A stretch of DNA of 40,809 nt from Halocafeteria seosinensis (taxonomy: Eukaryota > Sar > Bigyra > Bicosoecida): positions 1 to 40,809 of the forward strand of contig LVLI01000262.1 of assembly GCA_001687465.1 (NCBI GenBank). Direction: 5' to 3'. The stretch's first letter is position 1, and each line of letters begins with the position of its first letter. This document shows, one piece after another, positions 1 to 12,116 of this stretch. Below the pieces are notes generated by a model that was given only the letters and a program-made list of their open reading frames with translations, was not told the origin of the DNA and made no database searches. The position numbers were made by a program, and so were the translations under genes.

Positions 1-3000
1 CTCTAACAATAATGAGGTGGAACCAGTAATCGTTGTTCCACCCACACTTGAAAGTGCCATGTTAGACTCAGTTGATAATGTCATCAGATTGGCCGCACCA
101 TCAAGGATAATTTGACTATTTTGAGTTCCACCTTGTAAAAGTAACGAAGTTGACCCCGTGATGGATGTACCACCTTGGCTGTTCAACTCCATGTTTGCTG
201 TGGTGGAAATGTATACGTCACCTCCTTCCTCATTTCCCTCCCCGGCTTTGATGACTATATCTCCTCCGCCTTCGGAGCCATTCGAATCACCCGCAACGAG
301 TGAAATGGCTCCGCCTCTGGACGTCCCCTTGCCGGCGCCACCGGCACTGAGTACTATATCTCCTCCGTTTCCCCCTTGATCTGTTCCTTCAGCTGTATGT
401 ATTGTAATTGTTCCTCCCTTGGAAGCCTGGCTGTTGTCGGCCTTTATTGTTTCGATTGTTATGGAATTAGACTCTGGCACTACTGCACCAGAATCCTTTC
501 TTCCGTTCCGTATAAACATATCACCTCCCTGGAACAGCATTTCGCCTCTCGTTGGGTCGAGGATCATGTGTGGTACTTGCATTTGATCTCCGATGGTGCT
601 GTCGAATTGGCCGAGATGGAGTTTGCCATTGGCTTTGACGAAGAAGGTTGGAACACTGTCGATACCTCCAATTTTGGTTTCCCCCCTGATATAGGAATGT
701 TTCGCATTGTTTTGCGGGTCCTCAATTATAGCCTGAACAACCGTCCCATCATTGATGAAAGGACTTGCGGCACTACGAGCGATAAGTACTGTTGTTTGAG
801 TCGTTTGGTCGTTTGAGATGCTGATTTCTGCACCACTGCTGTCGACCACCAAGCCACCTGCCTCGATTGTGGCCCCTCCTGCCTCAACAACAAGCCCACC
901 AGACGGAATCACTAATTGACCAGTGAGCTCAAGTCCTCCAGCCAGTATCTGGAGTCCGTGACCAACTAGAACGTCTCCGTCCCCTCGCACTCGGAAAAGC
1001 ATGTCTTCACCTGCGTCACCACCTGTGTCAGCATCACTCTCACGCACACAGTAAATGAAATTTGTGTCGTCACGTTGGATGGCTCCAACGGGGTGGTCCG
1101 TCTCTACGCGAAGCAAGTCACCCGTGTATATACCGACATCTGCATCACTGTTCTTGATGTGAACCGCAGCATCTTTTCCCGCCCTTTCGTATACCCTAAG
1201 GCCACCTTTATCAACCTCCAATCCTCCGTCGGTTATGGTCACTCCCCCGTTTGTGCCCATGACCTCGGTATGTCCGTTGCCATCAATTTGAAAGACAGGC
1301 GTAATCTCACCGTCCGAATGCTGTTCAAATTTCACGAAATGATGATCTGAAAAGACTTCTTTATCTTCCTCAATTGTAATCAACAGGGCGTCTCCTACAA
1401 AGGCCTGATCCTTTGCGCTACGGTCAACTTCGATTGTCAATGCACCGGCTTCTTTGCCATCAGACTTTTGTTCTACGACGATCCCTCCTTTGTTGACTTG
1501 TAGTCCACCACTGTTTATGATTATCCCTTCGTCTTCCACGATAATTGCACCCTCTTCGACTGTAATGCCACCAGCGAGTGTAGTGCGCCTCGAATTCAAG
1601 TGGTCCACGCTAAGCATTCCGTTCCCGAAAAGGGCAAACTTCTGCACGCCTGCTGCAGTTGCCTGTAGAAACTTATAATCCGAAGCGGCAGCTTTCTCTG
1701 CCTCTAGGACCAAGACGGTTGAGGTAAATTTTGAGCCCACGCTAGACACGGTCCAAATGGGTTTATCTTGCTCACTAAGTAGCGTATCAGTCCTAGTTCC
1801 ACAAGCAAGTCCGGTATAGCCGTCAAAGCATGTGCATGACCCTGAATCAAGATCACACTTACCACGCGAACTGCAGTAGGTATGTTCAACTACTGTCGGC
1901 TCCTCAATGACGGAAGAAAACAGGAACGTCCCGTCCGCGGCCTGCGGCATTTTCCAATCAATTTGCCATATATGGCCTGGCGCATACCGAAATGGCCCTT
2001 CAAAAAACACGGAAATTGCCCTTTTCCCTATTCCTACTCCTGCCTGGTCTATTTGATCGGTCCCAGCATCGGAATCCGTGTCGTCTACCTCTATGTCTAG
2101 GAAGTCACCGGCGGTGAAACCTGTGGTGTCAAAGAAGTCAGAACCTGACCACTTGAACAATCCTGGAATACTTTCCGTCTTATTGCCGGAGTCCACAGTC
2201 CGCACAAACCAACGATGACTCTTATCCGCCGTACTCAGGGATGCGAGGCCAGTGTAAGAAGCAGTAAGCGATGTGGAGACTGTGTGGTCGCTGCCTGTTT
2301 TAACAGATTGAACAGTGACGTTATCTTTGTCGTCATCGATCTCGACTGTCCAGGACTGTCCAAGTTGAAACTTGTCCTCAATGTTTGTAGCGAACCTCAG
2401 TACCAGACCCGGAATGTCGTCAAACCTGTTACCAACCCACCACTCAGCGATATCGAACGGTCCGTACACCGTTTCCTCTTCAGTGTCTTCAATGGTGAAT
2501 TTGTTTGTCGCGTTAGCAATATCGACATCAAACTTTCCGGAAGACCAATGGCCCTCAAGGTCGGCCTCGAGACTCATCACAGGTTGTCTGCGGAAAGAAC
2601 TGCCACCACCAGGGAAAATATTGACCAACCACTGATATCCCGGAAGCAATCCGTCCCGCTCTGTCCAAAATACGGTGAAGTTTTGATCCTCAAACCGTGT
2701 CCTTCCTTTACCAGTGTCTGGATCGCTTACGTTCAGTTCACCCGAGAATGTGGACACGGCATTTGTATCCAAGTCTACGTCTGCTATCTCAATCGTGTTT
2801 GCAAACCCAAGGTGCCCCTCTTTGACCCGAAGCAGATAACGCCCTCTTGATGCGTCTTTATCAGCAATGACCATGCTGAGTGTTGCACTGACTCCTTGGC
2901 GGATAGAAATACTTGGAGCATAACCCTTAAGCCTCCATTCCGCTCCCAGCGTGTGCAACTTCGTGTCTGGCCAGTATATCTTTAGACCTTCTCCCAAATC

Positions 3001-4703
3001 TACTGCTGAATCCACCGTCGTGGGCACACTTACTTCTTCGCTCTTGCTACTGTCAGAAGACGTCCACTTAAATTTTTCACTGCCGAAAGTTGCATCGGTG
3101 AGTACTAGTTTATACTCTATCGTCTTGGCACCATGGTACACCTCCGTTTCTCTTCCAGGCTCCTTGTGGGTAACCTCTACTTCGAAACTTTCATCGTTTA
3201 GAACACAGCTATGAGCAACAGGCCACAAACTGAACTCGTTAGCTCCGTTCTTAGTATGAATGACCCATGACTCATTTTCGCTGTATGTTAACGAGCCGTC
3301 AAAGTTGAATGTAATAGCCGCTTGAGGAGAAAGTTCGCATCCAGATGCAATCTTGAAACTCGTACTATCTGTAATTTCTCTTTCCAACGACGTGCAGTTA
3401 CCGTTATCATCGAGGGTGCTTACTGGTATTGCGTCATCAGACAGGTCCTCCTTCTTATGCAAGGAAACGGAAAATGTATCTGTTTCATCGATACTGATGT
3501 GATAGAAACCGCTTTCTACGGCTGTTGAGTTGACGTTCGACACGGTGAATCCTCTAGTAGCTTTAGACATGTCACAGGAGAAAAACGAAATCGGTGGGTT
3601 ACCATCGTTGTAGGACCACAGGTTGCTCTCTGCGGTGGAAGCGAATTTCATAGCCATGTGCCATGTGATGGTGGAGTTCACCTCAGTCGATACTACCCTG
3701 GAGGATGATATCGCTGGGTGAGACTTTAGCGCTTTTTCGACTTCAGTGTTCGAGCCTTGGGTGAATGACCAGTGCACGGCTTTTCCCATGAATGTGATCC
3801 CGATTTGATCCGTTTCCTTCAATACTGCCACTCCTCCCACTTTCCCATCGACGCTTATGCTTAGCGTCCTTTCAACTTGTCCTGTTGTCTCGATGTCATC
3901 TCCCCGTAAACATGCAACTGAACAGTATCGAATGAGGTAGAAGTGGAGATCGAGTACTTGGGTATGAAATGGGACTTGGCCGACTAGATGACTTACATTC
4001 TGAACAATCTGCACCCAGCACTCCTCTGTTACATGCGCATCCATATGCCATTGTGCTCTCCCAGTTGTCATAAAGATAACCCGAGAATGATCGCTTCGTT
4101 GATCCAAACGTGTGGGATAGTTTCTCCATGCTAACACAAGCTCCGTTCTGAGAGCATTGGCGAGCACATTTCACTGCATTGCGGTAATTTTTAGTATTTT
4201 CTGTCGATAATTCGATACTCCCAAAATGCAAGCAGATAACCTTACTTCTTCCGCAACTATGGCCTTGAAACCCGTTGAAACATGTGCACAACCCTGTAGC
4301 TCGATTACAAACACCTGCGCGAGAGCACTCGGACCACGAGCCGTTGTTGTGAGCATTGTTCGCTGCAATTGCTTTATCTGTCCACGCCACTCCAAAAGGA
4401 CAATATCCTGCATAGATCACATACGCAGCTAGCGTGCAATATGAATTATGGGTGGCAAACTTGTCCGTGAAACGACGTACTCTGTGAACATGATGGTCCG
4501 AACCAGCCTGTCTGACAATCACATGTCGCAGAAGTAGTGCAGGCGCCGTGGCCAGAGCAGCTCTCGGGGCAAGCCGCTTCTACACGAACTGTATCCAAGC
4601 CACTTAAGAGGGCATGCACCAGGCACACTTGGAAGCAAATCTCAGCTATGCCATGTTTGACCCGTCTCAGTGACGGCACTCGTTTGGATGAGTTCGGGTC
4701 CAT
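1..4703 (-). CDS. Giant secreted EGF-like / beta-solenoid repeat protein, 3' end beyond window
   Basis: Four exons are visible (4703-4481, 4407-4246, 4173-3997, 3917 to the left edge); all three introns (73, 72 and 79 bp) are phase 1, and 1493 residues are in view. An N-terminal hydrophobic stretch (about 20-43) looks like a signal sequence or anchor. EGF-like modules follow: 45-73 (CPESCSGHGAC...CDCQTGWFGPSC), a 'CPFGVAWTDKA...' block from 77 leading into a second EGF near 97-125, and a third with the 'YLYDNW..MAYGCACNRG' block ending CSEFACLRGDD. A fourth EGF lies near residue 868 (DNA 1800-1884). The rest is open for 3.9 kb: beta-rich Thr/Ser/Asp/Gly sequence, then short Gly-Gly-x-hydrophobic repeats (DNA about 1600-840) and a 'GG(D/T/A)I(T/V)(I/L)xAG' array up to the edge, as in beta-solenoids. 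The EGF framework is familiar from stramenopile tenascin-like proteins. Role in surface adhesion or wall/matrix is inference. The stop codon is not in the window. Confidence 0.85.
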
Positions 4704-5655
4704 TCTAACTCAGATTCGGCGGGACGGCATCCTCCAATCCTCCAAACAGGAGTTTATGCTTGTTTGCCTGTGTTTAATATAGGAGATACACTGCAATTGC
4801 TGGTAAACCCCTAAACTCTTTGAGACATACACGGACTCAATCAGATAGCCTCTCTGTCCTACCAGTATTCATATTCATTTTCAGCTTTTTTTCACACTCT
4901 CAATCTTGATTATGTTCGAGTACGTTGTATAGAAGCACTGTAGTGCAAATCGCATTGATCTGCCCTTCTGTATGAAGCGTCTCCCAGGGGCTATAGTGAG
5001 CGCGCCACAGAGAAACGGGCCACCCGAAGCTGTCTTTTAAACTTCACGTTTGCAGTTTGAACGTCTTCAAGCTGGGCGGCTACTTCTTTAGGAAATTGTA
5101 TCAATAGCACAAAATGTTGGAAACCGTCGCTATGAGACTTTTCCCCATTGCTTGCCAGAGATGAAGAACTGTAGGGTTCCTGCTATCCCAAACGTACCGT
5201 CGTCTGGCCGTCTTGGCTACAGCACACTCCGGGACCAGGGAATGCATAGTCATGGCCGACAACCTCCATTATTGAGTCGTTAATAGACTAGGCCATTAAA
5301 GAGGTGGGTGAGGATACATTGATTGATAAACTTCTGTGCGGTGCATTAAACCGACGCCGTAGCTGCCTTAGTAACGTAACTAAGTACTTAGCTACTCTAT
5401 AAATCGTAAATAATGCACCGTCCATATATTGAACTATGCAATACGCACCATAATATACGATTATCCCCGGGGAAGCACACCGTTTCCATATGTGGGAGTG
5501 TCAACAGAGCACCCAAGTTCGTTCCATGCTGATAGTGACATGGAATTAGAGTATGCTGATTGATTGGAATTGCTGACGTCAAGTCCAGACTCTCAGCATG
5601 GACAAGCCTGATCTTTTCATGTGACCATCTTTAGCAACCAGGTTTATTGACTTGC
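4704..5655. other. Intergenic region, no gene recognised
   Basis: About 950 bp between the start of the EGF/solenoid gene and the stop of the TMEM230-like gene. No reading frame here is protein-like and no splice pattern links any of them. It should hold the promoter of the EGF/solenoid gene (right-hand side of its start) and the 3' flank of the TMEM230-like gene. No repeat stands out. Confidence 0.5.
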
Positions 5656-6286
5656 TCAGTCGTAGTCGTAATTCGGTATCAGATCATATCGATACCCTGG
5701 CCACTTCTTCCACGCCCCATAGATCATAAATACGGCATATGAGCCAGGAAGGAACGCTGTGCAAACAACGAAAGATCGGTAGACTTCGCCCTTTGTTTAT
5801 ACAGACAACACGATTGCGTCTCTTACCTAGGCATCCAACAATTATCATAGACAGTGCCCGATCCTTTCTATTTGAGAGTTCACTTATTCCAATGAGTAGC
5901 ATAGTCTGCATCGGCATCAACATGAAGAAACATACACTACGCTCATGTTCCCCAAAGTGCTCTATACTTACAGTTCCCACTATGAACAAGAAAAGCGCCC
6001 ATAGTGCTGTTTTCCAGGGGAACCATTTGCGCCTTTCCTGGCGTGTTTCATATTGGTTCACGTTCTCATCACTGCGTGGTACGTCCTGTTGCATAGGGCT
6101 ACTTGCTGCCGGATTGACTCGGCGAGTTCGTAAATCGCTGTCAACAGGAGCTGTTTCGCCTTGGGGTTTGCTCATTCTCTCTCCGTCTTGCTTTCCGCCA
6201 GCATGGTCAACATAAGTTTCTGCTGCCAAGTTATCCAAGTCAACCAATATGTCATACAAGGTCATTTCTCCAATGAATGCCGACAT
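5656..6286 (-). CDS. TMEM230-like two-span membrane protein
   Basis: Three exons (6286-5972, 5905-5827, 5756-5656) with 66- and 70-bp introns give 164 aa. Two membrane segments are clear: one across exons 1-2 (TALWALFLFIVGT then TMLLIGI) and one across exons 2-3 (ALSMIIVGCLA then FLPGSYAVFMIYGAW). The order 'FxxGT...LLIG...DRALxxxIxGxLxFLPGxYxxxxxYxA...GYxYDxIPxYD' matches the TMEM230 (UPF0414) family, including the tyrosine-rich C-terminus ending IPNYDYD. TMEM230 is a vesicle/endosome membrane protein linked to Rab-dependent trafficking in animals. The charged Ser/Pro-rich N-terminus is longer than in human TMEM230. Two further in-frame ATGs lie downstream (at MTLYD and MSKPQ), so the start is uncertain; the chosen ATG is the first in the frame. 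Confidence 0.85.
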
Positions 6287-6444
6287 TATGCCGTTGAACT
6301 TCAACTTGCCTCGTACTCTTGTGAAGTTGGGACTAGAAATTCGGAATTCCCCATTGGTATATGGACTAGCATCCTGTGGAATTGATTGTGTGTGACATAC
6401 TGTTGTTCACGTATTTGTGAAAGGTTTAACAGATTCCGTCAATC
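6287..6444. promoter_or_regulatory. Probable bidirectional promoter (TMEM230-like / carboxypeptidase)
   Basis: 158 bp separate the divergent start codons, so both promoters must lie here or overlap the 5' exons. No TATA box or named binding site can be called with confidence. The call rests on geometry alone. Confidence 0.4.
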
Positions 6445-8382
6445 ATGATTACGGCCATGAGAACAGCGTTTGTGGCCTTGACAGTGGCTCTGAGCGCAGC
6501 CGCCGTCTCGGAAGCCGTCGTAGCTGGAGACAAAATCAGTTCCTTGCCAGGTAAGTGTTCTCTCAGCAAGACAAATAGTACGATATTTGTTGTTTGTCTT
6601 CGCAAGATGTGGGGTAGGCTCGTTGAGGGCCTGCGTTTCTCGCGGAATTTCGTTCAGAGCGGAATAAGAATCCCGAGGGGTCTGCCCAAAGGGCAGCTGT
6701 GAGGGGCAGTCGGATGAGGACAATTTTTGTCGTTTCGGAGCCCCTTACGGAAGGGAAGATGCATCCTAGGAATCATACAACTTACTTTGTGCATTTCTTG
6801 TTGTGGATATCCCTTGTCAGACCACTGCAATAGTCGTGATTAATTGTGGGACTGCTCTGCAGGGTATAATGGAAACTTGAAATCCGATCAGTACAGTGGC
6901 TACTTTTCGGTCCAAGGCGGAACCAAACATATGCATTACTGGTTCGTGGAATCCGAAAATAATCCTTCTTCGGACCCCGTAATTGCTTGGTTTAACGGAG
7001 GACCCGGATGTAGTTCTCTCGGAGGATTTTTCACCGAAAACGGACCATATGGAGTGAACATGACCAGCTCTGGTCCGGTCTTGTTTGATCGTCCTACCCG
7101 CTGGAACAAATTTGCCAAGTAAGGGAGACACTCTGACACTTTTCTCTTGGAATCAATTATTTGACTCTGCCGTGGAACGTGAGCGTTGCAGCGTGTTGTA
7201 CATTGAAGCCCCGGCTGGAGTGGGCTTCAGCTACGCTAATTCGATCAACGGCTACTTTACCAATGACTCGGTTACAGCCGACAACAACTATGAGGCAATT
7301 CAGAAGTTTTTCGCTGCCTATAGCGAATTCAGATCCCATGACTTTTTCTTAGCTGGCGAAAGCTACGCCGGGGTATACGTGCCGACTTTGGCGTACCAAA
7401 TTTATCAACGTGCTGGAAAGAACGGGGATCCTGTGATAAACTTGAAGGGCCTTATGGGTAAGTCATCACAGCAGTACCAACAACATTGAGCGACACGCAA
7501 ATGATTTGGTCTATCGCTTAAATTTATGCTGCAGTTGGAAATGGATGCACCGGAAACGATGTTGGCACATGCAGCGACCTCGGTCCTAAGTATCGTTCGG
7601 ATTTTCTGGGAAGAAAAGGATTGTACAGCGACGCATTGATTGCTACAATCGAACAGGAGTGCACCAACTGGGAAAGTCCATCCTCCGCATGTAATTCTGC
7701 GCTCAGTCAAATGCACCAAGAAGTTGGAGCAGTAAATATCTACGACGTCTATGCACCGTGTATTAACTCGGGAGACTCAGGCTCTGATTACTCGCATCTC
7801 TTGCTCTCAGAAACTGAGAAAAAAGCAATGGGAGAAGCTAAGCGAGTTTCAGTACAACCCGGACCTGGACCTGTTGGATGCATTAACGGAGGCCCCAGTT
7901 CAGCTTACTTGAATCAAGTTAGCGTCCGATCCGCTATTCACGTGCCAAGTGAATCTGTCACTGGAGAATGGGCAACATGCTCCAGCAAAATCTTCTACTC
8001 GAGAACCCAGTCTGATGAACCAAAGACGATTTACCCAGACCTTATCAAGAACTACCGAGTGCTGATTTTCAACGGTGATGCTGATTCTTGTGTGCCTTTT
8101 GTGGATAATGAGGAATGGACCAGTAACATGAATATACCCATGAAGAGTAAATGGCGTCCTTGGTACGTTAACCAACAAGTGGCTGGTTACGTCACTGAAT
8201 ATGAACAGGAATTCACCTTTTTGACTGTAAAAGGAGCTGGTCATGTAAGTTAGACGAGCATTCATCAAATGCCAATATGTGTTATTCTTTACTATGTGGT
8301 TTACTCGCAGATGGTTCCTGAGTTTAGGCCAGAGCAAGGGTATGCCATGGCCCAGCGTTTCGTCGCCAATCAACCTTTCTAG
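6445..8382 (+). CDS. Secreted/lysosomal serine carboxypeptidase, family S10
   Basis: Five exons (6445-6550, 6863-7118, 7192-7457, 7535-8244, 8311-8382) encode 469 aa, a normal S10 length. Exon 1 encodes essentially only the signal peptide (TAFVALTVALSAAAVSEA) up to 'LPG', which joins 'YNGNLKSDQYSGY', the conserved S10 start of the mature domain. Oxyanion motif NGGPGCSS is at 80-87, the catalytic serine in GESYAG at about 178, the aspartate in NGDAD at 389-393, and the histidine in GAGHMVP at 446; all are intact. The family removes C-terminal residues from peptides at acidic pH in vacuole/lysosome or outside the cell. Intron 1 is 312 bp, far longer than the others (66-77 bp). The gene is divergent from the TMEM230-like gene and tail-to-tail with the TBC gene. 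Confidence 0.95.
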
Positions 8383-8608
8383 ATTGTAGTCACAAATATT
8401 CCAGCATCTGCCCGTATTATAAGCACTCTAGCATGTGAGCGTTTTGTTCACTGTGAACTGCCTATCATATATTCTGTAGACGCTCGGAATAGAGTACCAT
8501 GGCATGATATTACTTTCTCTTTAGTCGAAAGCATTCATTTCTCCGAATTCTCCCGCATGACTTTTTCCGTCGCATTGGCCCTGTAAAACGATAGAATGAA
8601 TAACGCGC

Positions 8609-11600
8609 TTAGCCGTGGCCCGTTTTCACCACTTTGACATACCGTAGTCTAGCCAGCTTGTCATGGTCGAAGTCCTTCCATGGAATAGCCAGTTCCTCAT
8701 GGCCAGATTGGAATTTTGAGACTGGAGGGACGGTATGTCGAACCAACCAGTCGGCATCAAAAATATCCGAGGGAGTTGCCCGCAGAGCCATATACAACGT
8801 CGCAAAGTCATTGGCATGCCCTTGGAGCATTGGCGCCTTTGCTCGCAGCACAGCCAAAGCCACGCGGAATAATACTGCAAGGAAAGGAGGAAGGGATAGC
8901 CAAACAATTAGATTTCCGAAGATAAAACGGAAGCTGAGAGTGAATGTCACGTACTAATGCTGCCGTGTAGAAAAAATAAATCCCAAATGCGAAGGGCTGT
9001 CCCAATCGGCATAACAGTAGTGAACAAAGCTATGAACCACTCCGTGCACACCATTTGCGCGGGTATCTGCATCCAGTCGAGGGACGACAGTTTTCGATCA
9101 GTTGGGATATTGATGGTGAAAGAAACATACGTCATGTGCTTTCATCGATTCATGCAGGGAAGGAATGAATTCCTGCAACAGAGAATCAAACACGTAGCCG
9201 TCCACTTGCGCGCCAAAGAGGGTCCCACTGTTGACATCAGCATTGGACGGGAAATGTCACATATACGAAGACAGTCATTAAAGTACGCCAAAATATCAAT
9301 GAAGACATACCTGTAGTATTCTCTCGGAAGGAATTCGTTGGCGATGACATCCAGGATCCAAAAGGCTTGCTCCTCTTCCGCAAATAGCAGCAACACACCA
9401 GCAACAAAATTAATGGATTGGGTGTAACCTATTTCAGGATTATGCGCGGCAAACGCAGTTAGAACCCTCGCTAAAGACTCTTGCCCCTGTGATACTAAAG
9501 CCAAATTCTCAGCAATACTTGTTAGTATTTAGCTAATTTTTTCCATACCTGGAGAGTCTCGAAATAAGGATGTCCTGGAAACGTGCGATGAACATCTTTA
9601 AGAATGCAATCGTAAACATAGTAAGAAGTGCCAAGTTTTACAATGTTGTGGAAGTAATTGCTAGGGTAAAGCTGCGCTTTCGATTGAGCACCGCTTAGTG
9701 CAAACCTGCAAGGGATTCGCTCCAGTTACACAAGACAGCCTCGCGCCAAGCACTGAGCTTTCTTACCATATTTGTCCTCTAAAAGCTGCAGGTAGCCCTT
9801 CATGTACGAGGGATTTGAATTCTCCGTGTAGTTCTCTAATTCCAGAAACCGATATGCGCAAGTTTTCGTAAGCATGAGAGAAATCCGCAGCGCACTGTTT
9901 ATCAAACAAACCCTTGTGTTTTTTCTCAAATATTCTGGAAAGAAATGACGACATTCTCTCTCCAGATGTCTTCCGGTCCTTGCCGCCCTCTGAGTTCGCC
10001 CGAGGCTTCCCACCATACTGAGTAATTTTCTTCGCTAAGAACTCGCTACTGGAGTTGCTTTGGGCATGTCCAATGTGTTCTCGCAGTATAGCGTCAAAAT
10101 CCGGGGATCCAATAGAGTGAACATCCCAGATTCTTTTGTACGCATGTATCGCGCCGTATTCTTCTTGAGAGGCCGCCGAAATCAGGTCAGCTACAAACTG
10201 AGACCCGTTCAACTGTCCATTGTCTAATGGTTTGTCGGCGCTCTCGCCCTTCTCCTGACCCGTTGATTCCCTTCCACTGTCCTGCTCCGCAACTGTATCA
10301 CCTTCCGGATTGGTGCTCTCAACAAGAGAAGTGGCCCGTCTTGTCGTCTCAAGGTCAGGAAGAGACTGCACCTTTCCCGGCTGGAAATGCTGTTGGTGGT
10401 GTTGGTTGTGGGCGATAGTGGCACTTGACGAAGGAAGCGAATTGGCAAAGGAGTTACGAGCTTCTCTAGACGGTCGATCCCTTTCAGCTATCCCATAACG
10501 TGATCCGTGTCCATTGCCTGCGGGTTCCGTCTCACTGGGCTTAGATAAAACATGGAAAGCCGAACATCGCCTTGCGGAGAATTCGGAGGAGCTGACAAAG
10601 TGTCCTGAGCCCTGAAATGCTTCTTCGGGTACGGACGCAGTATACCGAATAAACCCATCAGGATGCCGACTTATGCCCATTATTCCGTATTGCGCCAATC
10701 TGCCAGCATCCTTTAATTCCGACCGTTTATGGTGGATCCCACATTTTCTTATTTCTCCACTTTGTACTTGGCGGACACCAAAAGACTTCAAAAACTCCAG
10801 CCATAGAACGTCCCTCTTGCCCCACTGCATGGAAGGATAAAAAACAAAAACTCTTCTAAAACACACGGAAATGAAGGGGGAAACGCTTAGTAAAACATAC
10901 CTTAGCTCGTGCGTTGTCGATAAATTTCTTCTCTCCGTAATGGTGAGCCTTAGTGCAAGGGAACTGATACGAATCTCTGTATCAAACCAGTTAACGACAT
11001 ACTTGCTCCTAATTGATGCAGCTCCTTATCTCTTGGAGTACAATGTTATCTTACTTGTAATCCATTGTAGATTCGTCTTTGAATTTGAGCCGCACCGGTC
11101 GTGTACAGTTATGTAACAGATATACAATCTGCAACGTAAAATCTCCCAGTCACAAGTTGTGACAACCACTTGAAAGCAAGAGCAATAGAACGACAAAATC
11201 TCTTCTTACCCTCTCGAAAGGGGCATATTCCACTGAAGTATCATTAATAGTACATAAACGCATCCCTGGCCGCAGTGCATTCGTTTTTTCCGCTGCTAGC
11301 ATTCTTCCATTTGTACCTCTGAAGCCATCATTGAAACAAGAGTGTTGGAAAATAAATTCGAACACAGGTATACAAAACTCAAAATATATGTACCTCCGAA
11401 AACGCTGTATATAGGCCCCAGTTCCCATGGAATTGAAGGTGGGAGGTGAGGAGGTATCCTGTCCAATTCCTTCCCTTGCGGATGACTCCATGGGAGATTG
11501 CTCCTCGCCGTTTCCCATATCATGATGGTCATTCGTATCTGGCTCTTCATCACCTTTGGGGAGCCATCGACCCTGTGTAGCGTGAGAAAACCCCCGTAAA

Positions 11601-11725
11601 AGTCTGTCATCAGGAGGTTCTTCCGCCGGTAAGATATCTAGTCCAAAATCCTCTTCATCCAGTTCCACCGTCACTGACGCTCGGGAAGCAGTTGCTGCCT
11701 CCCCTAATGGGCTTACGGAAGCCAT
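8609..11725 (-). CDS. TBC-domain Rab GTPase-activating protein with N-terminal PDZ-like module
   Basis: Ten exons (11725-11394, 11318-11210, 11128-11055, 11008-10901, 10855-9767, 9705-9549, 9486-9311, 9227-9131, 9066-8955, 8874-8609) encode 839 aa with every phase consistent. Residues about 112-165 resemble the C-terminal half of a PDZ domain (LRPGMRLCTINDTSVEYAPFE ... RPVRLKF). The middle is charged, low-complexity sequence. The TBC domain covers about 555-780: 'EGLPAAFRGQIW', then ILKDVHRTFP with the arginine finger at about R611, and GYTQSINF with the glutamine finger at about Q646, then 'AQMVCTEWFIALF' and 'ALRIWDLFF'. Both catalytic fingers are present, so it should accelerate GTP hydrolysis on a Rab; which one is unknown. 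Two introns are only 45-46 bp. The 75-bp first intron contains no in-frame stop, so its removal is inferred from sequence character. Confidence 0.92.
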
Positions 11726-12116
11726 AATCCAAGCGCCAATGCAGCAATCTAGCACGTAATGAAGCAGTCAAAGGAGCCTCTTTGGAGATGTGCGGTGATG
11801 CTCCACAGATTCTTCGCTGCCTCTCTACACTACATAGGAAGCCCCAACCAAACTAAAAGCTCACTCATAGACGGTTTCATGATAATGCCCTCTGAATGGT
11901 CAAACATGACCGTGATCTACGCGTACATTAATGAAGCTGCGGAAAAGGTGACGAAAAGATTGACGTGTTCGAGGTTGGAGGAGGCATTATAGTGGTAGTG
12001 TATGCGTATTATTATGATGATGATGATTTGTTCGTTTCCCCCGGTGTGGATTGATTTTCGTATTTAAGCCAGGCAAATCGGCTTTCCATTGATACTTAGA
12101 TTGTGGAGAAAAAGCG
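11726..12116. promoter_or_regulatory. Probable bidirectional promoter (TBC / CobW)
   Basis: 391 bp between divergent start codons. It contains a short ATG/ATT trinucleotide run near 12008-12027. The open frame seen here on the + strand (from 11759) lacks any family resemblance and overlaps the promoter, so I do not call it a gene. Confidence 0.4.

Noticed and set aside
158-2850. Several + strand open frames of 60-211 codons
   Set aside because: They are antisense to the continuous EGF/solenoid exon, whose frame is supported by EGF motifs and repeats.
11759-11992. 77-codon + strand frame between the TBC and CobW genes
   Set aside because: Sits in the shared promoter region, with no domain, splice support or homology that I can recognise.
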